This document shows, piece by piece, positions 1 through 9,900 of a stretch of 64,000 bases of DNA. The notes under the pieces are model-generated. The model was given only the letters and a program-made list of their open reading frames with translations, did no database searches and was not told the origin of the DNA. Location of the stretch: contig VWPU01002057.1 of NCBI GenBank assembly GCA_013398955.1, positions 33,735 through 97,734 on the forward strand, in the 5' to 3' direction. Every line of letters begins with the position of its first letter. Within the stretch, counting starts at the first letter, position 1. The stretch is from Callaeas wilsoni. Its lineage: Eukaryota > Chordata > Aves > Passeriformes > Callaeidae. The position numbers and the translations under genes are program-made.

Positions 1-1568
1 GGACAAAGAAGAAAGAGGGCAAGGTGGGGGTAAGACCACAGTGAGCAGAGGGATGCAGCAGCTCATAATTAAATAACTCAGAACCTCCCTTTACCTTAAT
101 TGGCCCTTGCTGATTAGGTCCCACTAATGAGTCCAGGTAGCTGGGAAGGGGCAAGGAACAGGAGCAAGGCTGGGAATTACGAGCACTTCCAAGGGAATAG
201 CACTCACTGAAACCTATTTGCCACCCGCACCAAGGGGCGTAGGGACCCCCACTTCCCTCCCATCGGCCTGGCCCGCAGGATACATTTACACCCGGGCTGG
301 GAATTCCCGAAGGACTATTACACACAGGCAAGGACATCCACCAGAGCACTCATTTCCCTCACAGGCCCAAAACACGTCCATCTGCTCCGGCAGCGGGGAC
401 ACCCCAGATGGTCCCATTTAAGACTCCGCAGCCGGGTCGAGTTACCCGCAGTCAGTCCCTGCCCGTGCCCGCGGCTTAATGGCTTGGGGAGTGCAGCCAC
501 CGAGGGTGCCCCTGCCAGCAGGGACGGCTGGTGGCACCTGGGAGCAGAGGGGACACCATCGCATTGGCGGTGTGTTACTCCAGGGCTTTCAAGAAAGGCC
601 TGCTGGGGATGGATGAGATGGACGGAAGGGGGTGCAGGGACCCGATTGCAGCAGGAGAGAGAGTTATTCCGCTCATGTAGCCCCCCCAGCTGCCCCTCTG
701 CCCCATCTCCTGGGTGCTGGCACGTCCCTCGGCAGTCTCCTGGCTGCATTACCACCCCCTTCTAGCAGAGTCCCCACCGTGGGGACAAACCCACTGCGAC
801 CCCCCAGGGGGTCACCTCGCCTTATCTGTGGGAAGAGGAGGAGGCACCCAGCAGGTCCTGGGTTCACCCACTGAGCCCTCACCTGTGCCAGGTGTCCCCA
901 CCCCGGGCTGGGTAGCGGCTGGAAGGGCCGGGGGTGACCCACGGTCACGTCTCGCAGGTCCCACGCCCCCACCACGCTCCCCGAGGGGGATTCCCCGTCT
1001 CCAGGAAGGGGCTGGCCCCGAGCATCCCTTTTCCACGGTCTCTGGCTGCCTCTAGCGGCAAAGTGTTCTCCCTGCGGCCAGCGGGGACAGGGATGGGGAC
1101 AGGGACCGTAACAACCAGGATAGGGACCGGCACAGCCGGGATAGGGAGAGAAATCGGGATGGGGACAAGGAACAGAGAGAGCCAGAATTGCGGACAGAAA
1201 CAGGGACAGGGTCTGGGACAGTCGCACCTATCCCAGGATGCCCCTAATCATGCCGGGTTGTGCTGGCTCAATCTCAGCCGGCTCCTGGCCCGGGAAGCCC
1301 CAGCATTTTGAAATCGCTGGCAGAAACAGAGCGTTCAGTTGTGACTCCAGCCTTCCCAACAGCGAGACGGAACCGAAACTAATCACAGAAATCCCAGAAG
1401 TGAGAAGGAAATGTTGAAACACAGTTGAGTTTTGCACAGTCCCCGCTAAGCACCCACAAAACACCCTGTGCACCTCTGCTGGCACCCGCAGCTTGGCCTG
1501 CAGACTGACCAGCTCCCCCGTCCAAGCACCTCGAGCCATCCCTGCCCGGTGCCCGTGTCCCCCCTCAC
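1..1568 (-). other. ASS1: ASS1 intron after coding exon 3 (incomplete)
   Basis: The donor GTGAGG of ASS1 coding exon 3 opens this intron, which runs off the left edge. I found no match to the next expected ASS1 exon, and both strands contain only unconserved reading frames. The stretch around 1083-1220 is a G-rich short repeat, listed separately. Confidence 0.7.
1083..1220. repeat. Degenerate G-rich short tandem repeat
   Basis: Repeated words of the type GGGGACAGGGAT, GGGACCG and GGGATAGGGA occur on the plus strand, spaced irregularly. It looks like a decayed minisatellite in an ASS1 intron. Several GGG runs close together could in principle form a G-quadruplex on the non-template strand, but loop lengths are irregular. 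Confidence 0.45.
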
Positions 1569-2645
1569 CTTGCCCGTGGCCCCGTGGGCGACATACTGGG
1601 CTCCCTCGCGCTGGGCGACCTCCACGAGCTTGCGGGCGATGCAGGGCCGTGCCAGGGCCGTGCCCAGCAGGTACCGATCCTCATAGAGTGCGCTGGCCTG
1701 AACTGCCGGCCAGATGAACTCCTCCACAAACTCCCTGCTGACGTCCTCGATGTAAACCTGCCAGCGTGGAGGGATGTTCCTGATGGGAGGGTCGCTAAGG
1801 GGGAAACCCACTCCTCTGGACTTTTAGGAATGGTGCAGTGAAATCTCTCTTTGCCTCCCTTCTCCTAAATGCTGCTAAAAGGCTTTGGGGCAAAACCTCT
1901 GGAGAAGGGATTTCTCATTGGCACAGTCCTCTCTCCACGGGGTGTGTGAGACTCCAGGGCTCACCCCCATGGTAGGGAGCAGGGGGAGGGACACTCTTAC
2001 CTTCTTGGCCCCCAGTGCCAGAGCTTTCTTTCGTGCTGCCTCAAAATCTTCCTTCTGCCCGATGTTGGCCTAGAGAGCAGGAAAACACCAAGACTTGGTG
2101 TGAAAAAAGACCACAAAACCCAGTGCAAGCCCAGTTTGGCACAGAGCATCACGCAAGGCATGGCAGAGCCCATGCTGGCTGGACTTGAGGCCACCTGGGA
2201 TGGGCAGTGGGGGAGTTCCACCCCCTGAGACAGATATCTCAGGGCCATGCCCCCTCTGCCAAGCCCCTTGGCTCTGTCCTGATTCCCTGCCTTCATTAGC
2301 AGAGGTCATTAGCTGGCAGGGCCAGGCTGTGCCACACAGGACTGGCAGCTCAGCAGCGCAGCAGTGAGCTGGGCCATGGTTAACCAGTGCGAGCAGGGTC
2401 ACCACCACGGCCACACCCACCCACCAGGATGCCCCTTGCTCACCCAAGCCCCCCCAGACCAATGGCCCAGCACCCCCTCCACCCCCAGCCCCTGCCAGGA
2501 ACAGGGTTCCTGTGACAGGGCTCAGTGCAGAGCTCACCAGGTAGGCCACAACGTCGTAGCCCTGCTCCTTCAGCCACACCAGGATGCAGGAGGTGTCGAG
2601 CCCCCCGCTGTAGGCAAGGACCACTGTGCCCTTGGACTGAGACAT
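1569..2645 (-). CDS. ASS1: Argininosuccinate synthase 1, 5' part (residues 1-122; continues beyond the left edge)
   Basis: This cytosolic enzyme joins citrulline and aspartate using ATP to make argininosuccinate, in the urea cycle and in arginine synthesis. Three coding exons on the minus strand are read as 2538-2645 (residues 1-36), 2001-2069 (37-59) and 1569-1757 (60-122). All junctions are phase 0 with GT donors (GTGAGC, GTAAGA, GTGAGG) and AG acceptors. The ATP-pyrophosphatase loop AYSGGLDTS is at residues 11-19. Exon 3 carries the conserved stretches [19 protein letters not shown] and ARPCIARK, and ends HGATGK. The start is fixed by CACCATG just after acceptor TTTGGCAG (exon edge 2649) and by agreement with the human N-terminus as I remember it. 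About 290 of the usual 412 residues lie outside the window; no next exon is visible in 1-1568. No frame damage is seen. Confidence 0.97.
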
Positions 2646-2649
2646 GGTG

Positions 2650-5111
2650 CTGCCAAAGCAAGGGAAAAGGGGGTCATGATGCCACCAGCCCCTGCCCTTA
2701 CTGCAGCCATCAGCCACGGCATCAGGAAGGATCAGCTGAACCAAGAGCCCTCCCAGGCTGCAGGGAGCCAGGGCAGGGCTGGGGGCAAGAGGCAAAGCCA
2801 CGGCACTGTGACCGTGTCCAGGCTGTGGCTCTCAGCCAGGGAGGACACGCTGCCTGTGCACCAACACGTGCACCTGGTGGTGGCTGGGCAATGGAGGAGG
2901 CCAGGGCAGCCAGGAGGGCTGTTTTGCTCTTACCTTTTCTCCATGCTGGCAGCCCCAGCACAGCCTGCCCCGCGCTCTGCAATGCCCTGCAATGCTGGGG
3001 AGCTGGGGCTCAGGCGCAGGCGCCCGGCTGTGGTCGAGGCACAGCTCAATGCCTTGCTCTGGCACGACCCAGCACGTCCCGGCCCTCTGCAGAGAGCTGC
3101 CACCAGCTCAGCCCCCAGTGCCCATGAGCACTGCCTGGCCTGCAATGGCTGCAGGGCTGGGGGGCTTGGCAGCATCCTCTGGAGCCCAGCCCCGCCCCAA
3201 GTCTAATTAATGCTTACGGGGCATTTATTCTAATTGTGCTGCACGTTTTCTGCCAGCACAAAACACCTACGTGGGGATTCAGTGGCCTTCACCCTCCAGC
3301 CAAGGATATCGAGGACTTCAGCCAACAAGAGGAGAGGGTGAAGGACGGAGCAGCCTGGATCTCAGGGGAGGGATGGGGGTCCTGGGCAGGAAGGGGCTCC
3401 GGACTGTCCCTGCAGTCCCTGGGCCAGGCTGTGAATCCCAGGGCCCCACGGAGAGGCGATGCCAGCTGACCCTTGGCCGGGGGAGGCGGACGGCGGAGCC
3501 GGCCAAACCCTGTCCCGAGCAACTTTCGCACTGCTGCTGCCAAGTCAGCACAATCCTGCTCCTGCAGGCCGGGAAGGCGCCGTGCCGGGCTGCTCCAGGC
3601 TGGCCCACCCAGCACCTCTCCCAGCGGGATGCGGTTATGCCGGGGTGTGCCCCGGCACCCCGGTCCTGCCAGCACGGTGTGGAGCCAGCATCCCACGGGG
3701 CACGGCTTGGAGCCAGCCAGGGGCAGGCTCTGCCCTGCTTCTGCCAGGTTCTTACTGAGGAACAAAGGGGTCTGGCAGCCCCATACCCTCCCTCCAGCTC
3801 CCCGAGCCTGCCCGTGCCCGTCGGACTGCCACGCAGGAAGCACCCGGTGCCCAGGCTTGTGCAAGCAGCATTTTCCTGCTCGTGGGGCCCCGTGGCTGTG
3901 CCAAGCTGGGTCCCTTCCCAGCGAGGCTCAGCCGTCCCTTCCTCACCGGAGCATTTACAGGAAGGCAGTCGCAGTTCCCAGCATGGCCCGGCCCAACCCT
4001 GACGCTGCGCCTGTGACTCCTTTTAAGACAATTTCCCTCCTTTACTCCCAAACTCATCCCGGCCGTGGCCACCAGCATCGCTGTTGCGGTTGCCAGCCTG
4101 AGTAAGCACCTCCGAGCCCAGGCACGCTCGCTCTACAAGTGGCCCAGCAGCGCGATAGGGAAATGCCTCCAATTTTTGCCTGCTCAGACACGTCCCAATG
4201 TCGCAATGCCCGAAAGGCCTGAGGGCACCTTGCCCTGGAGACGCATCCTGCATCCCAGAAAGGGGCTGGGGCCACCAGCATTCCCAGCTCTGGAAACAAG
4301 GCTCGTGCCAAACCCGCCTGCCCAGGAAGGGAGAGCCCCGAAGTTTCAGCGTTCGGTGGCAATAAATCAGAGCAAACAAAGCTCAGTGAAGGAGAACGCG
4401 GCGGGACTTTCGCAGCCCTTATTGTTATTCCGTAGCAATTTCCGTGTGAGTTGGGGCAGGGATTTTACTGGAGCGACTGAGGCTGCCCTATGCCAAAGGA
4501 ACACCGCGCTTTCGGTTTTAAAACGAAGAAATAAATATAAAGACTGAGGAGAATAAAAAGCCTGAAACTTTGGTAAACAGAGGAACTGTCTTCGCCAGCT
4601 GGGCTGGAAGAACAGCCGGGCTGCTGCCTGTGGGCTGCGATGGGGCAGGCAGGAGAGGCAGGGACAGGCAGGAGGGACAGGGACAGCCTTTCCAGGGGTT
4701 CGTGCGGCAGAGGCATGGGCTCACTGATGCTGGGGTTTTCCTCAGCATCACTCCTCCACCTCGTGGAGGTCCCATCCTACCCCCCAAAATCCCCAGAGCG
4801 GAGCAGAGAGGGCGCGAGGTGGTGCCGGCGGAGGTCTCTGTTCCCCTCCCTGAGGGTGGCCAAGGGGACCCTCAAGGAAATGGGACTCACTTGGAAACCC
4901 CCCGGCCCCCCATCCCAAACTGAGCTAGGAAGGGCTTGACTGCAGTCTGCACAGCGCTGGGAAGGGGCTGGCACCCCACGGCCCTGCTCCAGCACCCAGG
5001 GGTGGGGGATGCCCGTGGGTGGGTGGAAATGGGACAGACAGGGCGAGGGGACATCCCCCAAGGCAAAGGCCCCCCTTTTCCCCTCTCCCCCCATGCCATG
5101 CCCACACTCAC
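2650..5111 (-). other. ASS1: ASS1 first intron (5' UTR intron)
   Basis: This interval lies between the non-coding first exon (donor at 5111) and the exon carrying the start codon (acceptor next to 2649). It is mostly GC-rich sequence without convincing exons. The exception is a possible alternative first exon ending at 2934, listed separately. A GC box (CCCGCCCC on the plus strand, near 3190) and an AT-rich patch at 3203-3235 lie upstream of that candidate. Confidence 0.6.
2934..2944 (-). other. ASS1: Possible alternative ASS1 first coding exon (MEKST extension)
   Basis: On the minus strand an ATG at 2944 reads ATG GAG AAA AG and then a strong donor GTAAGAGC. Spliced to the known acceptor at 2649, it continues C ACC ATG TCT, in frame with the normal start, giving M-E-K-S-T before the usual initiator. 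A GC box lies about 250 bp upstream and could drive a separate promoter. What is seen is the ATG, the donor and the preserved frame; use of this exon is inference. The short length means the frame match could be chance (one in three). Confidence 0.3.
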
Positions 5112-5157
5112 GCACTCCCGGTGTCCGACTGCCCTCGGTGCTCTGGTCCGGTGCCTG
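5112..5157 (-). other. ASS1: ASS1 non-coding first exon (approximate)
   Basis: About 30 nt downstream of a TATA box, the minus strand runs into a clear donor, ...GGGAGTGC followed by GTGAGTGTGG, with GT at 5111-5110. The 5' end is estimated from the TATA position, not observed. This arrangement, a short untranslated exon about 2.5 kb before the start-codon exon, fits mammalian ASS1 as I know it. Confidence 0.6.
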
Positions 5158-5183
5158 GAGCATCCTCCCCCTCCTCCTTCTCC

Positions 5184-5189
5184 TTTATA
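5184..5189 (-). promoter_or_regulatory. ASS1: TATA box of the ASS1 promoter
   Basis: The minus strand reads GGTTATAAAGGAGAAGG here, a canonical TATAAA about 30 bp ahead of the proposed first exon. GC-rich sequence lies immediately upstream (5190-5290). Mammalian ASS1 also uses a TATA box with GC boxes, which supports the assignment. Confidence 0.65.
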
Positions 5190-5290
5190 ACCGGGCGTAG
5201 GCAGGCGGAGCCGCCGCAGGACAGTCCCCCCTTGGGCACCGTCCCCGGGAGAGGCCCTGCGCTCCTCCTGCCCGCGGGGTGTCCGGCAGA

Positions 5291-6220
5291 ACGGGAGGGA
5301 GAAGCTGCCCCCGGGCCCGGATGGTGCCAGTGCCCAGCCCCATCCCCTGCATGGCCACTCTGGGTGCTGCCACCCCTGTCCCCTCACTCCCAGCCTCCTC
5401 AGTGACCTCCACAGAGCACCCACGGGTGTCATCCCCCTTGGGGGACTCCACGGAGTCACCTGCCCCCAAGGAGTGGGAAAATGGGGGCAGAGGAGAGATG
5501 GTGCTCTGCAGCACCTGACTTTCCTCCCTGGACCAGCAAGAAGGGGGAAGGTTGGATTTATTTGAACCTCCATCAGGAGGCAATGCAGGAGCCAGGGTGG
5601 GCAGGAGGGGACAGGGCAGAGGGCTGTCCATGGGGCCAAACTCTCTTTTTCCCCTCACACATGCCCAGGACACCCAAGACCCACAGCAGACCTGGCTTTG
5701 GAGGACAAGAAGGCTCCATCCCAAAGGACAGAGATTTTTAGGGGAATCGCAGCAGGTGAAGCAAGAGCCAGCTCCAGTGATGGGATGTGACCATGGAAGG
5801 TGCACAGCCACCCTCTTCCTCTATGGCCCAGCCCTGGTGAGTGTGGGCTCATGTTTCCTGGGACCAGCACCCCCCATCCCACACCATCAACTAGGACTGA
5901 AACAGTGTTTTGGAAACAGCCTCCATCTTTCCGTCTTCACCGTGTGCAGGGAGGCCACATCCTGCTCTTGCTGCTTGAGGGACTTGACACCGGGCAGGAT
6001 TGGACCTTCAGGGGCTGGACATTGGCCTTCTGGCATTGCTGCATCCAGACAACCTCCCTTTTACGGTCCAAGGCCAGGCAGGGAGGCGTCCAAAGCCCTG
6101 GGAATTCTCCCACACACTGAAGGAAGCTGCCTTCTTCAGACACAGCTAATATTTAGCCACAAAACACCTTCATAAATAAATAAGAGTGCACAGAAACCGA
6201 GTGGATTTTAAAAAATCAAA
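5291..6220. other. Short intergenic spacer between HMCN2 and ASS1
   Basis: About 1 kb separates the likely HMCN2 3' end from the ASS1 promoter. I see no exon here. A second possible polyadenylation signal for HMCN2 (AATAAA on the minus strand, 5557-5562) lies inside it, so the true HMCN2 transcript end is uncertain. Confidence 0.5.
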
Positions 6221-6237
6221 CAAAAAGTCTATTTCAA

Positions 6238-6243
6238 TTTAAT
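6238..6243 (-). terminator. HMCN2: Candidate HMCN2 polyadenylation signal (ATTAAA)
   Basis: The first plausible poly(A) hexamer after the HMCN2 stop codon at 6648 is an ATTAAA variant on the minus strand, about 405 nt downstream in an AT-rich patch. It would give a roughly 0.4-kb 3' UTR. A canonical AATAAA occurs further on at 5557-5562. Confidence 0.4.
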
Positions 6244-6647
6244 ACACGGTTAATGCTGGGGTGTCCCACACCCTCCCCAGCCCAGGGAATCCCTCCCTGC
6301 ACCCCGTGCTGGGACCCTCGCCGGCCACTGTCACCCAGTTCATCTTCCCACCCCCCACATCTGGGGACTGATAGCGGCCAAGGCCATCCAGAGCTGTGTT
6401 TGTTCTGGGATCTGGGACCTGATTGCAAGAGGTTGGTGGGACATCTTATCCCCCCTGGGATCCTGACTCTCCTGCTGAGTCAGGGCTCGGCCCTGGGTGA
6501 ACAGAACACAGCTGAGGGGCAAGGGGGTTTCTGGGAGGGAGAGAAGAGGTACAAGCTCAGCAGTCCCTGAGCCACGTGCCCCACCGATGGGGTGGGGAGG
6601 GACAGGAGGAGAAATGACCCTTCGTCCCCTCCTGCCCCTGGGCTGTG

Positions 6648-6990
6648 TCAGTAGGGGTAGGGGGATACGGAGATGAGGAGGAGGAAGATGCTGGGTGCCC
6701 GCTGCCCGTCTGGGAGCAGCGCCTGCACCTTGAGCCGGTGGGTGCCGGGCTCCCGCAGCGGCTGCACGGTGGAGATGATGCCGTGGCCCTGCTCGGTGCG
6801 GAGGGCGAAGGGGCTGTCGGGGTCCTGCTCCAGCAGCCTGAAGAGCGGGCGGTGGCGCAGGGCGGTGGCCGGAGTGAGGTGCACCACGTCCCGGCGGGCA
6901 GCGATGCCGAGGGGCAGGGGGAGCACCTGGTACTGCAGCGTGGGGGGGCCGGCCGGGCCGCAGAACGGGGGGCAGCGACCCACGCACAGC
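6648..6990 (-). CDS. HMCN2: HMCN2 exon 79: fibulin-type C-terminal module
   Basis: The last coding exon enters at phase 2 after acceptor CATGCAG. It begins [11 protein letters not shown] and contains [34 protein letters not shown] and [19 protein letters not shown], ending SVSPYPY and TGA at 6650-6648. This is the conserved hemicentin/fibulin C-terminus (HMCN1 ends SAYPY as I recall). It fixes the 3' end of the reading frame. Confidence 0.93.
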
Positions 6991-9900
6991 CTGCATGAGA
7001 GATGGGGAACGTGGGATGTGGTGGGTGTCAGAGAGTGGACAGGACACTCGGGTTCATGGTGACAGGAGGAGAGCGGGATGGGCACCCCCAGCCACACAGC
7101 ACAACTCACCCTGGGCTGGAGCCTCTCCGGTACCCAGCTGGGCATGGCACATCCGTGCACCGGGCACCTCCACGGGTGTTGAAGCACATCTGGCTCGAGC
7201 CACACTGGATTGTGCCCTCCACGCACTCGTCCACATCTGCAGGGAGAGAGGGGACAGGTCTGAGGGTGCTGGGGTGGCCATGGCTGGGATGGAGGTCCAA
7301 TCCCCAGCTCCCTCACCCTCCCATATCTGCCTGGACACTGAGGCAGCGAGACATGAGCACTCAGACTGTGGAGTGCTGAGTCTGAGAACACTCCCAAGAA
7401 AGAAGAAAGACTTGCAGTCCCAAAAAGATGACACCAAAGGTACCCTCCAGCACCCCTGCACTGACCATGGCAGGTCTTCCCGTTGGACAGCAGCCGGTAG
7501 CCGGGGGGGCAGAGGCAGCGGTAGCTGCCTGGGCTGTTCTTGCACTCATGCTGGCACTGGTTCAGTGTCCGACACTCATCGAGGTCTGTGGGATGAGAGG
7601 GGTGAAGGCAAGAGGGGAAGGATCACTCCCCTCCGCTGCCACTGCCTTGGGCCAGCCGGGCTCTTGCCTCCCCTTCCCAGCACAGCAAAGACCACAGGGT
7701 GCAAAAAAAGCAGTGGACAGGGCAGCAAGAAGGACACGAGGTACCTTTTGGGGACACAGCGGCCTCTGAACTCCCTGCAACACCCTTCTCCAATGGATGC
7801 TCACCAGTGCAGGTGCCATTCCTCCTGATGTAGCCCGTGGGGCAGAGGGGGCCTCGGGCACCCATCCCTGCATCCTTCGCCACGCGGCGCAGGGCGAGCT
7901 GAGTGTAGAAGGATCGTCCCCGTGGGCGGCTGCTCGGCCCCTGCCAGCGCAGGGGAGCGTCCCCTGCCTCCGTCCCTGCTGTGCCACACTGCCCACCCGG
8001 CAGCGGGGTCCTGCCAGCGGGGCACACGCACTCGTAGGAGCCCCGCAGGTTGCGGCACTCAAAGGCACACGGTGGGGGAAACTGCAGGCACTCATTGACA
8101 TCTGGGGGAGGAAAGAGGTGGGGAGCTGCAGCTGGATGGGCAAAACCGAGGCCGGAGCAGGGCAGGGGGTGACCACGGCCACGTGGCCAAGGGTGTGCTC
8201 CCTAAGAGGCCAGCTCGTACCCAGGCATGGCCAGCCAACGCCCAGCGTGCGGTAGCCGGGCGGGCAGGAGCAGCGGTAGGACCCGGCGGCGTTCTGGCAG
8301 ATCTGGTTGTAGCGGCAGGCATGGGACCCCTCGGTGCATTCATCGACATCTGGGGAGCAGAGAGACGACAGGGAAGTGGCACCAGTTGCCCTTGCCATCC
8401 TCATGCCCCCTCAGGAAGGGTCCATACCAATGCAGTACAGCTGCCCAGGGTCCAGGATGAAACCCAGTGGGCAGTGGTCTCTATCAGCCCCTGTGAATTG
8501 AGCAGAGAGAATGAGACGGGACATGTCACTGCAGGGACATGGCCTTTGCACCTTCACAGACACCCAGAACTGATAATGGATCCACCCCCATCCTTGGGAC
8601 TCACCTGCATCAAGCGAGGCACGGAGCTGGAAGTGGAGCTCCTCTTTGGCTGGATCATAGGAGGCTCTGATCGCTCTGGCCTGGAGGTGCTGCACCCGGG
8701 GGGGCTGTGGCCCCGCGGGGGGCTCGAACACAATGGTGTGATTGCAGTGGGCACGGACGAGGCGTCCATCCCGCAGGAAGCTCTGCACTGAGCCCCCAGA
8801 GAGCTGCCCCGTGCCCGTCCGCACATAGCGCTCGCTGAAGTCCTGGGGAGAGGCGGGGACGGGGGTCAGGCCATGGACCCCCCATGCTCCTGGCATGGGA
8901 GTGGTGGTCCCAGGGGGATAATGGGTATGCCAGCACCTGCAGCAGCACCGCGGCACTGCCCAAGCTCTCCGGCACGGAGCCGCTGATGACACTGTCCAGT
9001 CGCAGAGCGCCAGCGCTGTCCATGCCCCGGGCGAGGTGGGTGACACGCAGGAGCTCTCCTGCCGAGGGAACGGTGAGCAGCAGCCCACAGCTCCCCACAC
9101 ACAGTTCCATTCCCAGATCAGGGATGGTGCACTGGGGAGATGAAGTCTGAGCTTCCCCAGGAGCTGACCAGGTTCTCCTGTCAGAGACCCCTCACCTGTG
9201 GCAAACTGCAGCAGTGACTCGTGCTGGAAGGTGCCCTGGGTGAGCAGGAACCCGCTCCAGGCTGCCCCGCTGGCGTGTGCCAAGGACCAGTAAATGGGGG
9301 CGATGATGGTCACCAGCACCCGCATCAGCGGCCCTGGGAATAGGGAAGAAAGGGTGTCACCATGGAGCCAGCACCCTCCTAAGGGGGAACCCAGGCTGTC
9401 CCATCCCTCCTTGCTGACAGGGCAAGGTTTGGGGGAAAAGAGAAATAAAAACCTTTCCCCTGAGATTTACAACTGACAGAGGCCAAAACTCTCACAAGGG
9501 TGAGAGTAGAAATGTCCACCCACCTATGGCAGGTGGAATGCCCCCAATGCTGCTCCGGAGGGCGGTGGTGCCAGATTGAGTGTCACCCAGCACGCTGGCA
9601 TCAAGGGTGGAGCCACCGAGCTTGTGGCCGTTGATGACACCAACCAGGCTGCCCTGCACCTGGCGCAGCTCCCCTGGGGCAAATGGGATGGGGTCAGGCA
9701 GCAGCACTGGGACTGCACTCCCATGAGAGAGCAGGGTGCTTCCCAGACTCTTCGCTAACTAATTTGCACGTCAAAAAAATCTTGTTTTCTGGAGGTGAAG
9801 GCAGCCAAAGCAAGGCAAGCAGTGTCCCTGCCTGGCTGCAGCACAGTCCCCAGAGACCCCATGGCTCCAGGCACAGTGCCATGCTGACAAGGGATGTTGT

